DNA from: an uncultured Acidobacteriota bacterium
GTDB lineage: Bacteria > Acidobacteriota > Terriglobia > Terriglobales > Acidobacteriaceae
NCBI GenBank assembly: GCA_903851035.1
Contig: CAINND010000098.1
Span: 1 to 39,388, forward strand
Length of the DNA: 39,388 bases
Direction: 5' to 3'
Position 1 is the first letter of the stretch. The number at the start of each line of letters is the position of its first letter. The position numbers and the translations under genes were made by a program. The notes beneath the pieces are model-generated. The model made no database searches, was not told the origin of the DNA, and was given only the letters and a program-made list of their open reading frames with translations. Below, in pieces: positions 16,205 through 24,343 of the stretch.

Positions 16205-17098
16205 TCAGGGCAGCAGCATCTTAAGCTGTGCCACGGAGCCGCCCGCCTTGTGGAACTCGCCGAGTTCGACGGGCAGCGGCTCAATTCCTTCCGCGCCAAG
16301 AATCTGTTCCAGCCGCTTGCTGATATGCGGCGTAATGTAAAAGCCGTTGACCGACACGCCGTTGCAGATAAAGTGCAGCGCGTCCTCGCGCGTAACCTCA
16401 TGCAGGTTGGTGCTGGCGCGGATGATTGCCATTGTCTCCGGTGAAAAGGCGCCGGGATAGATCATCACCGAATCCGGCGTGAGCGGCGCAAGGCACAGGT
16501 TCAGGTGATAGAAGTAAGGGTCCACCAACTCCAACTTGCGTACGGCGAAGCCTATCTCTTCCATCATGGTGGAGAAAAGGTCCACGGCGCCGCGCGTGGA
16601 ACGGTTGCCGTAGCCGGCCCAAACCGTATGCCAGTCAGCGTTCCACAGCAGGTCGCCCGTGCCCTCGATAAACTCCTCGCCCTCAAGGTCAAGTTCCAGG
16701 ATGCGGTAGCCCTGCTTTGAGTACCAGTCGGAGAAGTAGCTCACCTCGTCGCGGCGGCTGCGGTGCAGCATGCGCGAGGGGATGGCGAAAGAGCGATCGT
16801 CGCGATCCACGCCGACAAAGCACTGATCGGCGGCAAAGCACATGTCGGTCAGGGCAGCCCGGGGCTCCAGCAACTGCACGTCAAGCTGGGCCGCGCGGAA
16901 TGCCTGGCAAAGACCCTCCCACTGCCGCATGGCAAGCGGAGAATCCACCTGCGCACCAGCGCGATAGAAGGGGTTGCGGGCTTCGTTGAGGGCAAAAAAC
17001 TCCGGACGCACCATGAGCACATGGCTGAGTTCGCGGGCCAGTGTTTCACTGCGATACGCGGGCCGCTTCGGCTTGGCGCCTTGATTGTTGCTCTCCAC
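16205..17098 (-). CDS. Amidinotransferase/DDAH-fold protein lacking the nucleophile Cys
   Basis: A 297-residue pentein-fold protein of the arginine deiminase/dimethylargininase/amidinotransferase superfamily. Visible landmarks are HVLMVRPEFF near the N-terminus, the ALTDMCFAAD segment (usually PD.vF.aN), the EEFIEGTGD loop (usually FEGxGD), and YHLNLCLAPL holding the catalytic His. The C-terminus reads EFHKAGGSVAQLKMLLP; active homologues have Cys where Gln291 stands (pattern GGS/G-V-x-C-L-x-L), so the nucleophile appears lost. No frameshift restores it. Either this subgroup uses another residue or the protein is non-catalytic. GTG 17098 is chosen for its upstream GGAG; TTG 17134 is an alternative start. 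Confidence 0.8.
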   Translation of the reverse strand: MESNNQGAKPKRPAYRSETLARELSHVLMVRPEFFALNEARNPFYRAGAQVDSPLAMRQWEGLCQAFRAAQLDVQLLEPRAALTDMCFAADQCFVGVDRDDRSFAIPSRMLHRSRRDEVSYFSDWYSKQGYRILELDLEGEEFIEGTGDLLWNADWHTVWAGYGNRSTRGAVDLFSTMMEEIGFAVRKLELVDPYFYHLNLCLAPLTPDSVMIYPGAFSPETMAIIRASTNLHEVTREDALHFICNGVSVNGFYITPHISKRLEQILGAEGIEPLPVELGEFHKAGGSVAQLKMLLP

Positions 17099-17134
17099 AC
17101 GATCTCCGATTAGTCGGGCGTGCTTGCGCGGCAA

Positions 17135-17417
17135 AATGCGAACCGGCCTTGAGCGGGGCCATGTCCATTTGCCGATGACCCATAGTAACCAGATAAAAAT
17201 ATGACATCGGTGAGGTGGGTCACAGGATTGCGTGTTCCATCCCCATAAAACTTGGTTGTAACGCAGATTAGAAACGATACGTTATGTATCACTAAGGTGC
17301 TATGTGGATACGATGATCTCGCCGGGAAATCGTTTTCCGGTCACCGCCCGCCTGCGCCGGATTGCCACAAATACCGGCTGAGCGCTCTCATCCCTGCCGG
17401 TTTACAATCGAGCCACC
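17135..17417. other. Divergent intergenic region with palindrome
   Basis: This separates the divergent amidinotransferase-fold and penicillin-acylase genes and must hold both promoters. A short inverted repeat GATAC-GTTAT-GTATC lies at 17276-17290, operator-like in size. No clear pair of promoter hexamers could be chosen by eye, and no coding region is seen. Confidence 0.35.
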
Positions 17418-19886
17418 ATGAATGAAGCGGCAAAAAGTCCCTGGCGGTTTCCCTGGCGGAAGTTCGCAATTGCCCTGTCGTTGTTTGTCGTTCTGGCCGT
17501 GGTCATCGCCGCGGCCGGCGGCTGGATCTATCTGCGCTGGGCCGTGCGCTCCTCCATGCCGCAACTGGATGGCACGTTGGCCATCAGCGGCCTCGCCGGG
17601 CCGGTGTCGGTCATTCGTGACCATCAGGGCGTGCCCAGCATCACCGCCAGTTCCATGGACGATCTCTTCTTTGCGCAGGGTTACGTCACAGCCCAGGATC
17701 GCCTTTGGCAAATGGACATGACGCGCCGCTATGCTGCCGGCGAACTTTCAGCCGCCCTCGGCTCGGATTACGTCAAACTCGACCGCCAGCAGCGCGTTCT
17801 CGGTCTGCGCGAGGTGGCTGAACATTCGCTTGCCGCCATGCCCGCCGAACAGCGCGCGGCACTGCTGGCCTACGCCCGCGGCGTCAACGCCTACATCGCC
17901 GACCATCAATACGGCCTGCCGCTGGAGATGCACATCCTGCGCTACTTCCCCCGCGCGTGGACCCCCGAGGACAGTATCCTAGTCGGTCTCAGCATGGCCG
18001 AAATGCTGAACCACGGCAGTTACCGGGCCGACCTCGGCAAGGAGTTCATCCTCTCCCGCCTGGGTCCGGAGCTGACCGCCGATCTCTATCCCGATCACTC
18101 CCCGCGCGACATTGCCCCCGGAGGCGTGCTGAAGGCCGTCGCACCCGCTCCCGTGGCTAGTGATCGCGCCCAGCACGATGCTCCGGCCGCGCTGCTGCAC
18201 CCGGCACAACACAACTGGCTGCCTATTCCCTACACGCTGCTGGCGGCTCCCTCCATTTTGGAGGCGCCCGAGTCCATCCGTCCCGGCTCCAACAACTGGG
18301 TCGTCAGCGGAGCCCACACCGCGAGCGGCAAGCCGCTTTTGAGCAACGACATGCACCTGCCTCACCAGTTGCCCAACACCTGGTATGAGGCGCACTTGCG
18401 CTGCGGCGATTTCGACGTAGCTGGGCTCACGCTGCCCGGCGCTCCCATGGTTGTGGTCGGCCACAATCGCCGCATCGCCTGGGGCTTCACCAACTTCGGC
18501 CCGGATGTCGAAGATATCTTCATCGAGCACTTCAACCAGCAGGGTGAGTACCAGACTCCGCAGGGCTGGCAGAAGCCCCAAGTGCGCCACGAGGTCATTC
18601 ACGTCAAGCGTGCCCGCGATGTGGAGTTCGACGTCCTGGTTACCCGCCACGGGCCGCTCATCAGCCGGGAGATGGCTTCGGAATCACGCGGTAGTGACAC
18701 GCGTCAGCTTGCCCTGCGCTGGGCCATGCTCGAGACGGGCATGACCATGCCATTCTTCGAGATGAACTCGGCCGCCAACTGGCAACAGTTTCGCCAGGCG
18801 CTCTCCACCTTCAACGGCCCCGGGCAAAACCTGGTCTACGCCGACGTGGATGGCAACATCGGCTATCAGGCTACGGGACGTATCCCCGTTCGTCGCGCGG
18901 GCGACGGCTCCCTGCCCGTGGATGGCGCCGACGACGCGCACGAGTGGACCGGCTGGATCGCCTTTGAAGATCTGCCGATGGTCTATAACCCGCCCTCCGG
19001 CATCATCGCTACCGCCAACGGGCGCACCACGCCGGATGGCTACACGAAGTTAATTACCCGCGAGTGGGGCGCGCCAGACCGCACCGAGCGCATCTATCAA
19101 GTTCTCAGTCAGCCGGGAAAAAAGTTCACCGCCGCCGAGATGCTCGCCCTGGAGACGGACATCCACAGCAATCTGGACGAGCACATTGGCCGCCTGATGG
19201 TCGCAGCCGTGGAAAACTCTCCCGAGGCCACAGCGCGAGCCAAGCAAGCCGCCGCATTGCTAAAGGGCTTCAACGGCGATCTCAATCACGATTCCACGCC
19301 CGCAGCCATCGAGCAGAAGGCCCGCCGCTGGCTGAGCCGCACCTTGCTGGAGAGCAAGCTGGGTTCGGACGCCGCGCAATACCGTTGGTACATGCAGGCC
19401 ACCTGGCTGGAAAACACGGTCACCGCACAGCCCGCGCGCTGGCTGCCCGCAAATTACAAAAGCTGGAGAGAGCTTCTGCTGGCCTCGGTGGAGGCCGCCG
19501 TCAAGCCGCCCGATGCGCCCGCCGACCTAGCGCAGTGGAAGTACGGCGACTACGCGACGATGCAGATTTCACACAAGATTTACAGCCAGATTCCGGGACT
19601 CCGCGCCAATGGAGAAACTCCGAAGCTGCCGCAATCCGGCAACACGAACACGGTCAAGCAGGTGGGAGCGGTCTTCGCCCCCTCGGAGCGCTTTACGGCT
19701 GACCTCGCCGATCTTGACCAGTCCACACTGAACATCGTCAACGGTCAGTCCGGCAACATCTTCAGCCCGTACTTTTACGATCAGTTTGAGGCCTGGTATC
19801 GCGGCACAACGTTCCGGCTGGCTTATCAGCCGCAAACCGTGGAGGCCACGGCCCAGCATCGTCTGCAATTGCTTCCAGGCAAGTAG
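17418..19886 (+). CDS. Penicillin acylase family (Ntn) amidohydrolase
   Basis: An 822-residue member of the penicillin G acylase/AHL acylase family, which hydrolyses amide bonds after self-cleavage that exposes an N-terminal Ser. Residues 15-40 form one hydrophobic segment after a basic cap (signal anchor or uncleaved signal). The alpha-chain part has ITASSMDDLFFAQGYVTAQDRLWQM. The maturation site is RPGSNNWVVSG with nucleophile Ser291, followed by LLSNDMHLPHQLPNTWYE and GHNRRIAWGFTN, all typical. The precursor cleavage Gly-Ser is intact, so an active periplasmic heterodimer is expected. The natural substrate is unknown: acyl-homoserine lactones, lipopeptides or other N-acyl compounds are possible. 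Confidence 0.92.
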   Translation: MNEAAKSPWRFPWRKFAIALSLFVVLAVVIAAAGGWIYLRWAVRSSMPQLDGTLAISGLAGPVSVIRDHQGVPSITASSMDDLFFAQGYVTAQDRLWQMDMTRRYAAGELSAALGSDYVKLDRQQRVLGLREVAEHSLAAMPAEQRAALLAYARGVNAYIADHQYGLPLEMHILRYFPRAWTPEDSILVGLSMAEMLNHGSYRADLGKEFILSRLGPELTADLYPDHSPRDIAPGGVLKAVAPAPVASDRAQHDAPAALLHPAQHNWLPIPYTLLAAPSILEAPESIRPGSNNWVVSGAHTASGKPLLSNDMHLPHQLPNTWYEAHLRCGDFDVAGLTLPGAPMVVVGHNRRIAWGFTNFGPDVEDIFIEHFNQQGEYQTPQGWQKPQVRHEVIHVKRARDVEFDVLVTRHGPLISREMASESRGSDTRQLALRWAMLETGMTMPFFEMNSAANWQQFRQALSTFNGPGQNLVYADVDGNIGYQATGRIPVRRAGDGSLPVDGADDAHEWTGWIAFEDLPMVYNPPSGIIATANGRTTPDGYTKLITREWGAPDRTERIYQVLSQPGKKFTAAEMLALETDIHSNLDEHIGRLMVAAVENSPEATARAKQAAALLKGFNGDLNHDSTPAAIEQKARRWLSRTLLESKLGSDAAQYRWYMQATWLENTVTAQPARWLPANYKSWRELLLASVEAAVKPPDAPADLAQWKYGDYATMQISHKIYSQIPGLRANGETPKLPQSGNTNTVKQVGAVFAPSERFTADLADLDQSTLNIVNGQSGNIFSPYFYDQFEAWYRGTTFRLAYQPQTVEATAQHRLQLLPGK

Positions 19887-19901
19887 TTTTCTTTGGTTTA
19901 A

Positions 19902-20783
19902 TTAAGTATGGCGCGGTGTGGTGATGCGCCACAGCACTGGCAGGCTGAGAATCAGCAGCACGCAGCAGGTGGCGCTGGCCTCCGGACCATAACCGCCGCC
20001 AGTGAGCCGGTGGCTGCCATGCACTGTGGCCGTGATGACCGTTGCAAAATCGCTGAGTCCGCTGACCGGCAATCCGAAGACCGAGCCCTGAAAAAGATTC
20101 CATCCCAGGTGCAGTCCAAAGGGAAACCACAGGTTGCCCGTGCGTAGCCGCGCCAGGGCAAACAGCACGCCCACCAGCAGAGTGTTCCAAAAGCCGAAGC
20201 TCCAAAGTCCCCCTGCGTTGGGATTGCCCAGGTGCAGCGCGCCGAATAACGCCGAAAGCGCCAGCACGGCCCCGGTCGCGCCCAGGCTCTCCACCAGCTT
20301 CTCAAAGGGATAGCCCCGGAAGCAGAGCTCCTCCAGCAGCGCCGCCCAGAACAGGGTGACAAAGATAATGCCCCCGCGCAGCAGCAACGCCGCGCTGAAG
20401 TGCATGTGCAATTGCAGTGAGCCGAAGATGGCGATGGCCCCGGCGTCCAGGCTCATCAGAGCCGCGCCCAGTGCAAGCCCGTACAGCCAGCCGCGCAGCG
20501 CTCCCCTGCTCAGCGGCAGACCCAGCGCGGCATCCAGCGGGCGCTCGTCAAGGTCCAGCACCCGCAGCAGGAAGGCGAAGCCTCCCATGGCCAGCGCGCA
20601 GCCCAGCAGGCGATACAGCAGCGCGGGCAGCAGTGTGTGTCCATGCAGCAGGCCGAAAACCACCCCGCTGCCGAAAAACACAGCAATCACCCACACGGCG
20701 GCAATCAGGAAGCGCACAAAGGCCGGCAGTCGCCTGGGCGCTGCCGCGCTTGCTGTTACAACGCTGGAATCAAGCGGGCTCAC
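19902..20783 (-). CDS. CPBP-family intramembrane metalloprotease (Rce1/CAAX-like)
   Basis: An integral membrane protein of 293 residues with about eight hydrophobic segments. It bears the three motifs of the CPBP/Abi family: EELCFRGYPF (EExxxR), FGALHL (FxxxH) and HLGWNLF (HxxxN). In eukaryotes Rce1 trims prenylated proteins; bacterial members act in protein processing, bacteriocin immunity or unknown roles. The start is GTG 20783, which overlaps the upstream gene's stop as GTGA, so translation is probably coupled to that small exported protein. A longer open frame upstream is the shadow of that gene. Confidence 0.88.
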   Translation of the reverse strand: MSPLDSSVVTASAAAPRRLPAFVRFLIAAVWVIAVFFGSGVVFGLLHGHTLLPALLYRLLGCALAMGGFAFLLRVLDLDERPLDAALGLPLSRGALRGWLYGLALGAALMSLDAGAIAIFGSLQLHMHFSAALLLRGGIIFVTLFWAALLEELCFRGYPFEKLVESLGATGAVLALSALFGALHLGNPNAGGLWSFGFWNTLLVGVLFALARLRTGNLWFPFGLHLGWNLFQGSVFGLPVSGLSDFATVITATVHGSHRLTGGGYGPEASATCCVLLILSLPVLWRITTPRHT

Positions 20784-21226
20784 TGTGGTCCGTGGTTGTC
20801 CTTTTGCGGCGCCTTCGGAGCAGAGGAATTTCCGCCGTACGGAGCGTCCTTGAGCGCGACCTTCAGCTCGCATTTGTGGACATGCTTGGTGTTGCCCACT
20901 TCCTGCGTGAGTATCTCAATTTTCTGGTCCTGCTTCTTCCAGCGCGCCTGGTAGAACTCTCCGCGCTGGGCGTTGGCCAGGAATGGCTCGTTGCAGGAGT
21001 ACGTGTAGTCAAAGCCCACGGTGCCGCCTTCCAGCAAAATGTTGCCACGGCCATAGCCCGAGTAGCTCATGTGGACGTAGCTCCAATGTGCCTGCAGGAT
21101 GCGCACACGCAATGGAAAGTCGGAACTGATCTCTGCGGCAGGAACTTCCGGCGGCTGATAGAAGCGTTGCGCCGCAAGCGGCATGGCACAGAGTAAAAAC
21201 AGCAGGAAGATTGCGGTTTTCTTCAT
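20780..21226 (-). CDS. Small exported protein, function unknown
   Basis: A 148-residue protein with a textbook signal peptide (MKKTAIFLLFLLCAMPLAAQ, cleavage after AAQ). The mature part is rich in aromatic and Gly residues (VHMSYSGYGRGNILLEGG) with two cysteines about 44 residues apart that could form a disulfide, and ends in a low-complexity Pro/Lys/Gln tail. A good AGGAGA ribosome-binding site precedes the ATG. I do not recognise the family. It is translationally coupled to the downstream CPBP protease, so it may be that protease's partner or substrate; this is inference. Confidence 0.8.
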   Translation of the reverse strand: MKKTAIFLLFLLCAMPLAAQRFYQPPEVPAAEISSDFPLRVRILQAHWSYVHMSYSGYGRGNILLEGGTVGFDYTYSCNEPFLANAQRGEFYQARWKKQDQKIEILTQEVGNTKHVHKCELKVALKDAPYGGNSSAPKAPQKDNHGPQ

Positions 21227-21334
21227 CTTTCTCCTTCGTTTATGCCTTGTGCTGCAAAGTAAATATAAAACGGATTCGCAAGAATCTTACCAGCGATTGG
21301 CCTGTCCGATGGTCAATGTTGTATGCAATTACTT

Positions 21335-22381
21335 TCAGATGCCGGCCTCCACCCGCACGCCACTTCGTGCCACGGCGAAGGGCAGCATCTGCGCTCCGTT
21401 GGCCACTAGCGCCAGCCGCACGCGCTCACGCCGCTCCGGCGGAACCATGAACAGCACGCATCCTCCTCCGCCCGCTCCGCAAACCTTGCCCGCCGCCGCT
21501 CCATTCTCCCGCGCCGTCTTGATCAGCAGGTCAATCAGCGGAGTGGCGATGGCCGGAGCGTTGGTGCGGCGAAGCTTCCACTCTTCGCGCAGCAGGCGTC
21601 CGGTCTCCGCCCAATCGGAGGCGGCAAGTGCCGCGCGCATGGCGTTTGCAATCTGCGCAATGCGCTCGAAGTTGCGGTGTATTTGCCGGTCGCCGTTGAT
21701 GTGGCGCTGGAAGACCTCCCAGTTGTTGATGCCGCTCTGCCGCGGCGCGCCTGTATAGGCCAGCAGAAATCGCTGGTCCACCTCATCCAGATCGCAGGCA
21801 ATCGCCTCGCGATGGATGCCGTCCACGTCAAGGTGAATTGCGCTGGCGCCGCCGTACAGCGCCGGGTAGTAATCCTGGCAGCCCGTTGGAACCTTGATGA
21901 GCTGCGCCTCGACGTTCTGCGCGATCTCGCGGATGGCCTCGCGTGAGAGTCTCCGCCCGGTAAAGCGTGCCAATGCCGCCGTCGTGGAGATCATCAAGGC
22001 CGAACTGCCGCTGATGCCCGCCCCGGCCGGAGACTCCGAGTGGGTCTCCAATCGAAAGCCCGTTGGCGGCTCGCCTTCGGGATAAAAGAACCTCAGTAAC
22101 CGCACGGCAAGCGCATGGCGAAATGTCTTGGCCTCGCGCAGGGCCTCAATGTTGGCAAAGCGGTCGGCCAGGCCTGTGTCCAGCGATATGAGCTCAATCC
22201 TCTTTGTGGCCAGGGGCGTAATGCGGCAGCGCGTCCAAATCTGTAGCGCAAGATTCACAACAACCGGGCTCTGGTGGAATAGATAGAGCGGCCACATATC
22301 CATGGTGCCGCCGGCCAGGTCGGCGCGGCAGGCGGCGGTGGCCACAATACTGGCCTGCGCAAGCGGTTTACGGGGTGCCAT
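21335..22381 (-). CDS. GHMP-family sugar/isoprenoid kinase
   Basis: A 348-residue cytoplasmic GHMP kinase (galactokinase, homoserine, mevalonate, phosphomevalonate fold). Motif 1 is RADLAGGTMDMWPLY. The ATP loop is ESPAGAGISGSSALM, one residue longer than the usual PxxxGLGSSA. The C-terminal motif 3 is GKVCGAGGGGCVLF. The AGGTxDxxP opening is closest to the heptose-7-phosphate/fucose kinase branch, but the substrate cannot be decided from sequence alone. The true start is MAPRKPL; the open frame continuing about 318 codons upstream is the antisense shadow of the cysteine hydrolase gene. It is divergent from that gene. Confidence 0.88.
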   Translation of the reverse strand: MAPRKPLAQASIVATAACRADLAGGTMDMWPLYLFHQSPVVVNLALQIWTRCRITPLATKRIELISLDTGLADRFANIEALREAKTFRHALAVRLLRFFYPEGEPPTGFRLETHSESPAGAGISGSSALMISTTAALARFTGRRLSREAIREIAQNVEAQLIKVPTGCQDYYPALYGGASAIHLDVDGIHREAIACDLDEVDQRFLLAYTGAPRQSGINNWEVFQRHINGDRQIHRNFERIAQIANAMRAALAASDWAETGRLLREEWKLRRTNAPAIATPLIDLLIKTARENGAAAGKVCGAGGGGCVLFMVPPERRERVRLALVANGAQMLPFAVARSGVRVEAGI

Positions 22382-22473
22382 GCAGTCATTTGTATCATGC
22401 TCCGGGCACAAGTTTCGCAAGCCACAGGCTGGCACCCGGGGCTTGGCTGGGTTAGGCTGTTCGATGTGCCTTA

Positions 22474-22489
22474 TGCGGGCCTGCCCGCA
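22474..22489. other. Short hairpin in the leader of the cysteine hydrolase gene
   Basis: TGCGGG-CCTG-CCCGCA is a perfect 6-bp stem, 40 bases upstream of the next start codon in a 147-base divergent spacer. It may be part of the 5' leader; no T-run follows. Confidence 0.3.
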
Positions 22490-22528
22490 GGGAGGCGGCG
22501 AGTCTTCTTCGCCATTGAGGAGCCATCC

Positions 22529-23134
22529 ATGAACCCTTCCAGCCTGCCCACTTTGGCCAGCACGGCCTGCGATCCGGTGGCGCGACGTTCGCTCGATCCC
22601 AGCCTCTGCACCCTGGTGGTGATTGACATACAGGAGAAGCTGCTGCCGCCCATGGCGCGCCGTGAGGAGTTGATCCGCAACTGCCGCCTGCTCATCCACC
22701 TCGCGCATATTCTGGAGATTCCCATCCTGATGACCACCCAGTACACCCGTGGCCTGGGTGCTACCGTGCCGGAGATCGCCGAACTGATGCCCGGCGTGGC
22801 GCCAATCGACAAAGTCGAGTTCGGCTGCTTCGGACGCGAACAATTCCGCACCGCCCTGCGCGATCTGCCCGGCCAGCGCAACACCGTCCTGCTCTGCGGC
22901 ATGGAGAGTCACATCTGCGTCATGCAGACCGCGCTCGGCGCCCTGCAAAACGGCTACCTTGTCCACGTTGCCGGCGACGCCGTCAGCAGCCGCAGCCTGG
23001 AAAACTGGAAGCTCGGTCTGGAGCGTATGAATGCCGCCGGGGCCGTCATCTCCGGCACGGAGATGATGATGTACGAACTGTTGCGGCAGAGCGGTACCGA
23101 GCAGTTTAAGAAGCTGCTGCCCTTCATCAAGTAA
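22529..23134 (+). CDS. Isochorismatase-like cysteine hydrolase
   Basis: A 201-residue cysteine hydrolase of the isochorismatase/YcaC/nicotinamidase superfamily. The catalytic triad is visible: Asp33 in VVIDIQEKL, Lys95 in IDKVEFGCF and Cys130 in CGMESHICV, with the GMESHICVMQTAL segment typical of the YcaC-like subgroup. These are cytoplasmic enzymes acting on small amides or vinyl ethers; the substrate is unknown. ATG 22529 follows GAGGAG with seven-base spacing, a strong ribosome-binding site. It is seven bases upstream of the serine hydrolase gene and probably co-transcribed with it. Confidence 0.9.
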   Translation: MNPSSLPTLASTACDPVARRSLDPSLCTLVVIDIQEKLLPPMARREELIRNCRLLIHLAHILEIPILMTTQYTRGLGATVPEIAELMPGVAPIDKVEFGCFGREQFRTALRDLPGQRNTVLLCGMESHICVMQTALGALQNGYLVHVAGDAVSSRSLENWKLGLERMNAAGAVISGTEMMMYELLRQSGTEQFKKLLPFIK

Positions 23135-23141
23135 ACCAGGC

Positions 23142-24284
23142 GTGGGCATAACCGTGGCAGACAGCGCAGGACACACATTTGAGTTGCGTGACCGCACGGC
23201 AGAGCTGAGTGCTGCCTTCGCCCCGGCCTTCGCCCTCTGCAAGCAGGCGGTGGCCGAGCGGGTCTTCCCCGGCGCTGCCCTGGCCATCAGCCTCGGCGAT
23301 GATCTGCTCGCCCTGCGCGGCTTTGGCCGCCACACCTACGCCGAAGACGCCGAGCCGACCACCGCAGAGACCATCTGGGACCTCGCCTCGCTAACCAAGC
23401 CCATCGCCACCGTCAGCATGGCCATGCTGCTTTATGAGCGCGGCCTGCTTCGGCTGGAAGACCGAGTGGTCAATCTGCTGCCGGGGTTCTCCACCTCGGA
23501 CGATCCCCGCCGCCGCGACGTAACGGTGCGCATGCTCCTCGAGCACTCCTCCGGACTGCCCGCGCATCGCAAGCTCTATCTGGAGGCCACAGATCGTCCA
23601 TCCATGGTGGCCGCCGCTCTCCGCGTTCCACTGGAGGCCGCGCCCGGCGCGCGCTACGAGTACAGCGACATCGGCTTCATCCTGCTGGGCGAGATTCTGG
23701 AGAGTTTGTCCCATGAGCGCATGGACATCTTTTGCCAGCGCGAGGTCTTTGACCGCTTCAACCTTAACTTTCGCTTTTGCCCGCATCCCCTTACGGCCAT
23801 AACATTTCCACCAACGTCGAATGACATTGCCTGGCGCGGGCGCATCATCCAGGGCGAGGTCGGCGACGAGAACGCCAGCGCCATGGAGGGCGTTGCCGCC
23901 CACGCCGGGCTCTTCGGCGACGCGCTTAGCGTGGTGCGCTTCGGGGCCTTCATCCTGCGCGGCGGCCAGCCACTCTTCCAACCGGAGACTGTTCGCCTCT
24001 TCACCACCCGCGCCACGCTCCCGGCGGGCACAAGCCGCACCCCGGGCTGGGACACCCCCTCGGCGCCGTCGCAATCCGGCACTTTGTTTTCCCCGCGCAG
24101 CTTCGGCCATCTCGGCTACACGGGAACCTCCCTCTGGTGCGATCCCGAGCGCCGCCTGACCGTTGCTCTGCTCAGCAACCGCACCTGGCCGGACGCGTCG
24201 AACCAGGCCATCAAGCTCTTTCGCCCCGCGCTGCATGACAAGGTCGTAGAATGTGTCGCCAAATATGCCGGTCAGGGCGTGTAA
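23142..24284 (+). CDS. Serine hydrolase, class C beta-lactamase/PBP-like
   Basis: A 380-residue member of the beta-lactamase-related serine hydrolase family. The SxxK motif is SLTK (Ser83, Lys86). The second motif is YSD in RYEYSDIGFILLGE. The third, KTG-like motif is HLGYTG. The ending FGHLGYTGTSLWCDPERRLTVALLSNRT is characteristic. No signal peptide is evident at the N-terminus with start GTG 23142 or 23154, which is unusual because most relatives are exported; the protein may be cytoplasmic. Known relatives are DD-peptidases, esterases and anhydro-muramic-acid-linked hydrolases. It lies between a cysteine hydrolase and murA. Confidence 0.87.
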   Translation: MGITVADSAGHTFELRDRTAELSAAFAPAFALCKQAVAERVFPGAALAISLGDDLLALRGFGRHTYAEDAEPTTAETIWDLASLTKPIATVSMAMLLYERGLLRLEDRVVNLLPGFSTSDDPRRRDVTVRMLLEHSSGLPAHRKLYLEATDRPSMVAAALRVPLEAAPGARYEYSDIGFILLGEILESLSHERMDIFCQREVFDRFNLNFRFCPHPLTAITFPPTSNDIAWRGRIIQGEVGDENASAMEGVAAHAGLFGDALSVVRFGAFILRGGQPLFQPETVRLFTTRATLPAGTSRTPGWDTPSAPSQSGTLFSPRSFGHLGYTGTSLWCDPERRLTVALLSNRTWPDASNQAIKLFRPALHDKVVECVAKYAGQGV

Positions 24285-24343
24285 AATATGAGTTTGCCGT
24301 GCCTTAGCAGGCTGGCGCAGCACTTTTACCGGGAAAGTTGGCA

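Noticed and set aside
22382-23335. Long upstream extension of the GHMP kinase frame (to 666 residues)
   Set aside because: It is antisense to the cysteine hydrolase gene, whose catalytic triad is intact, and the kinase homology begins only at MAPRKPL.
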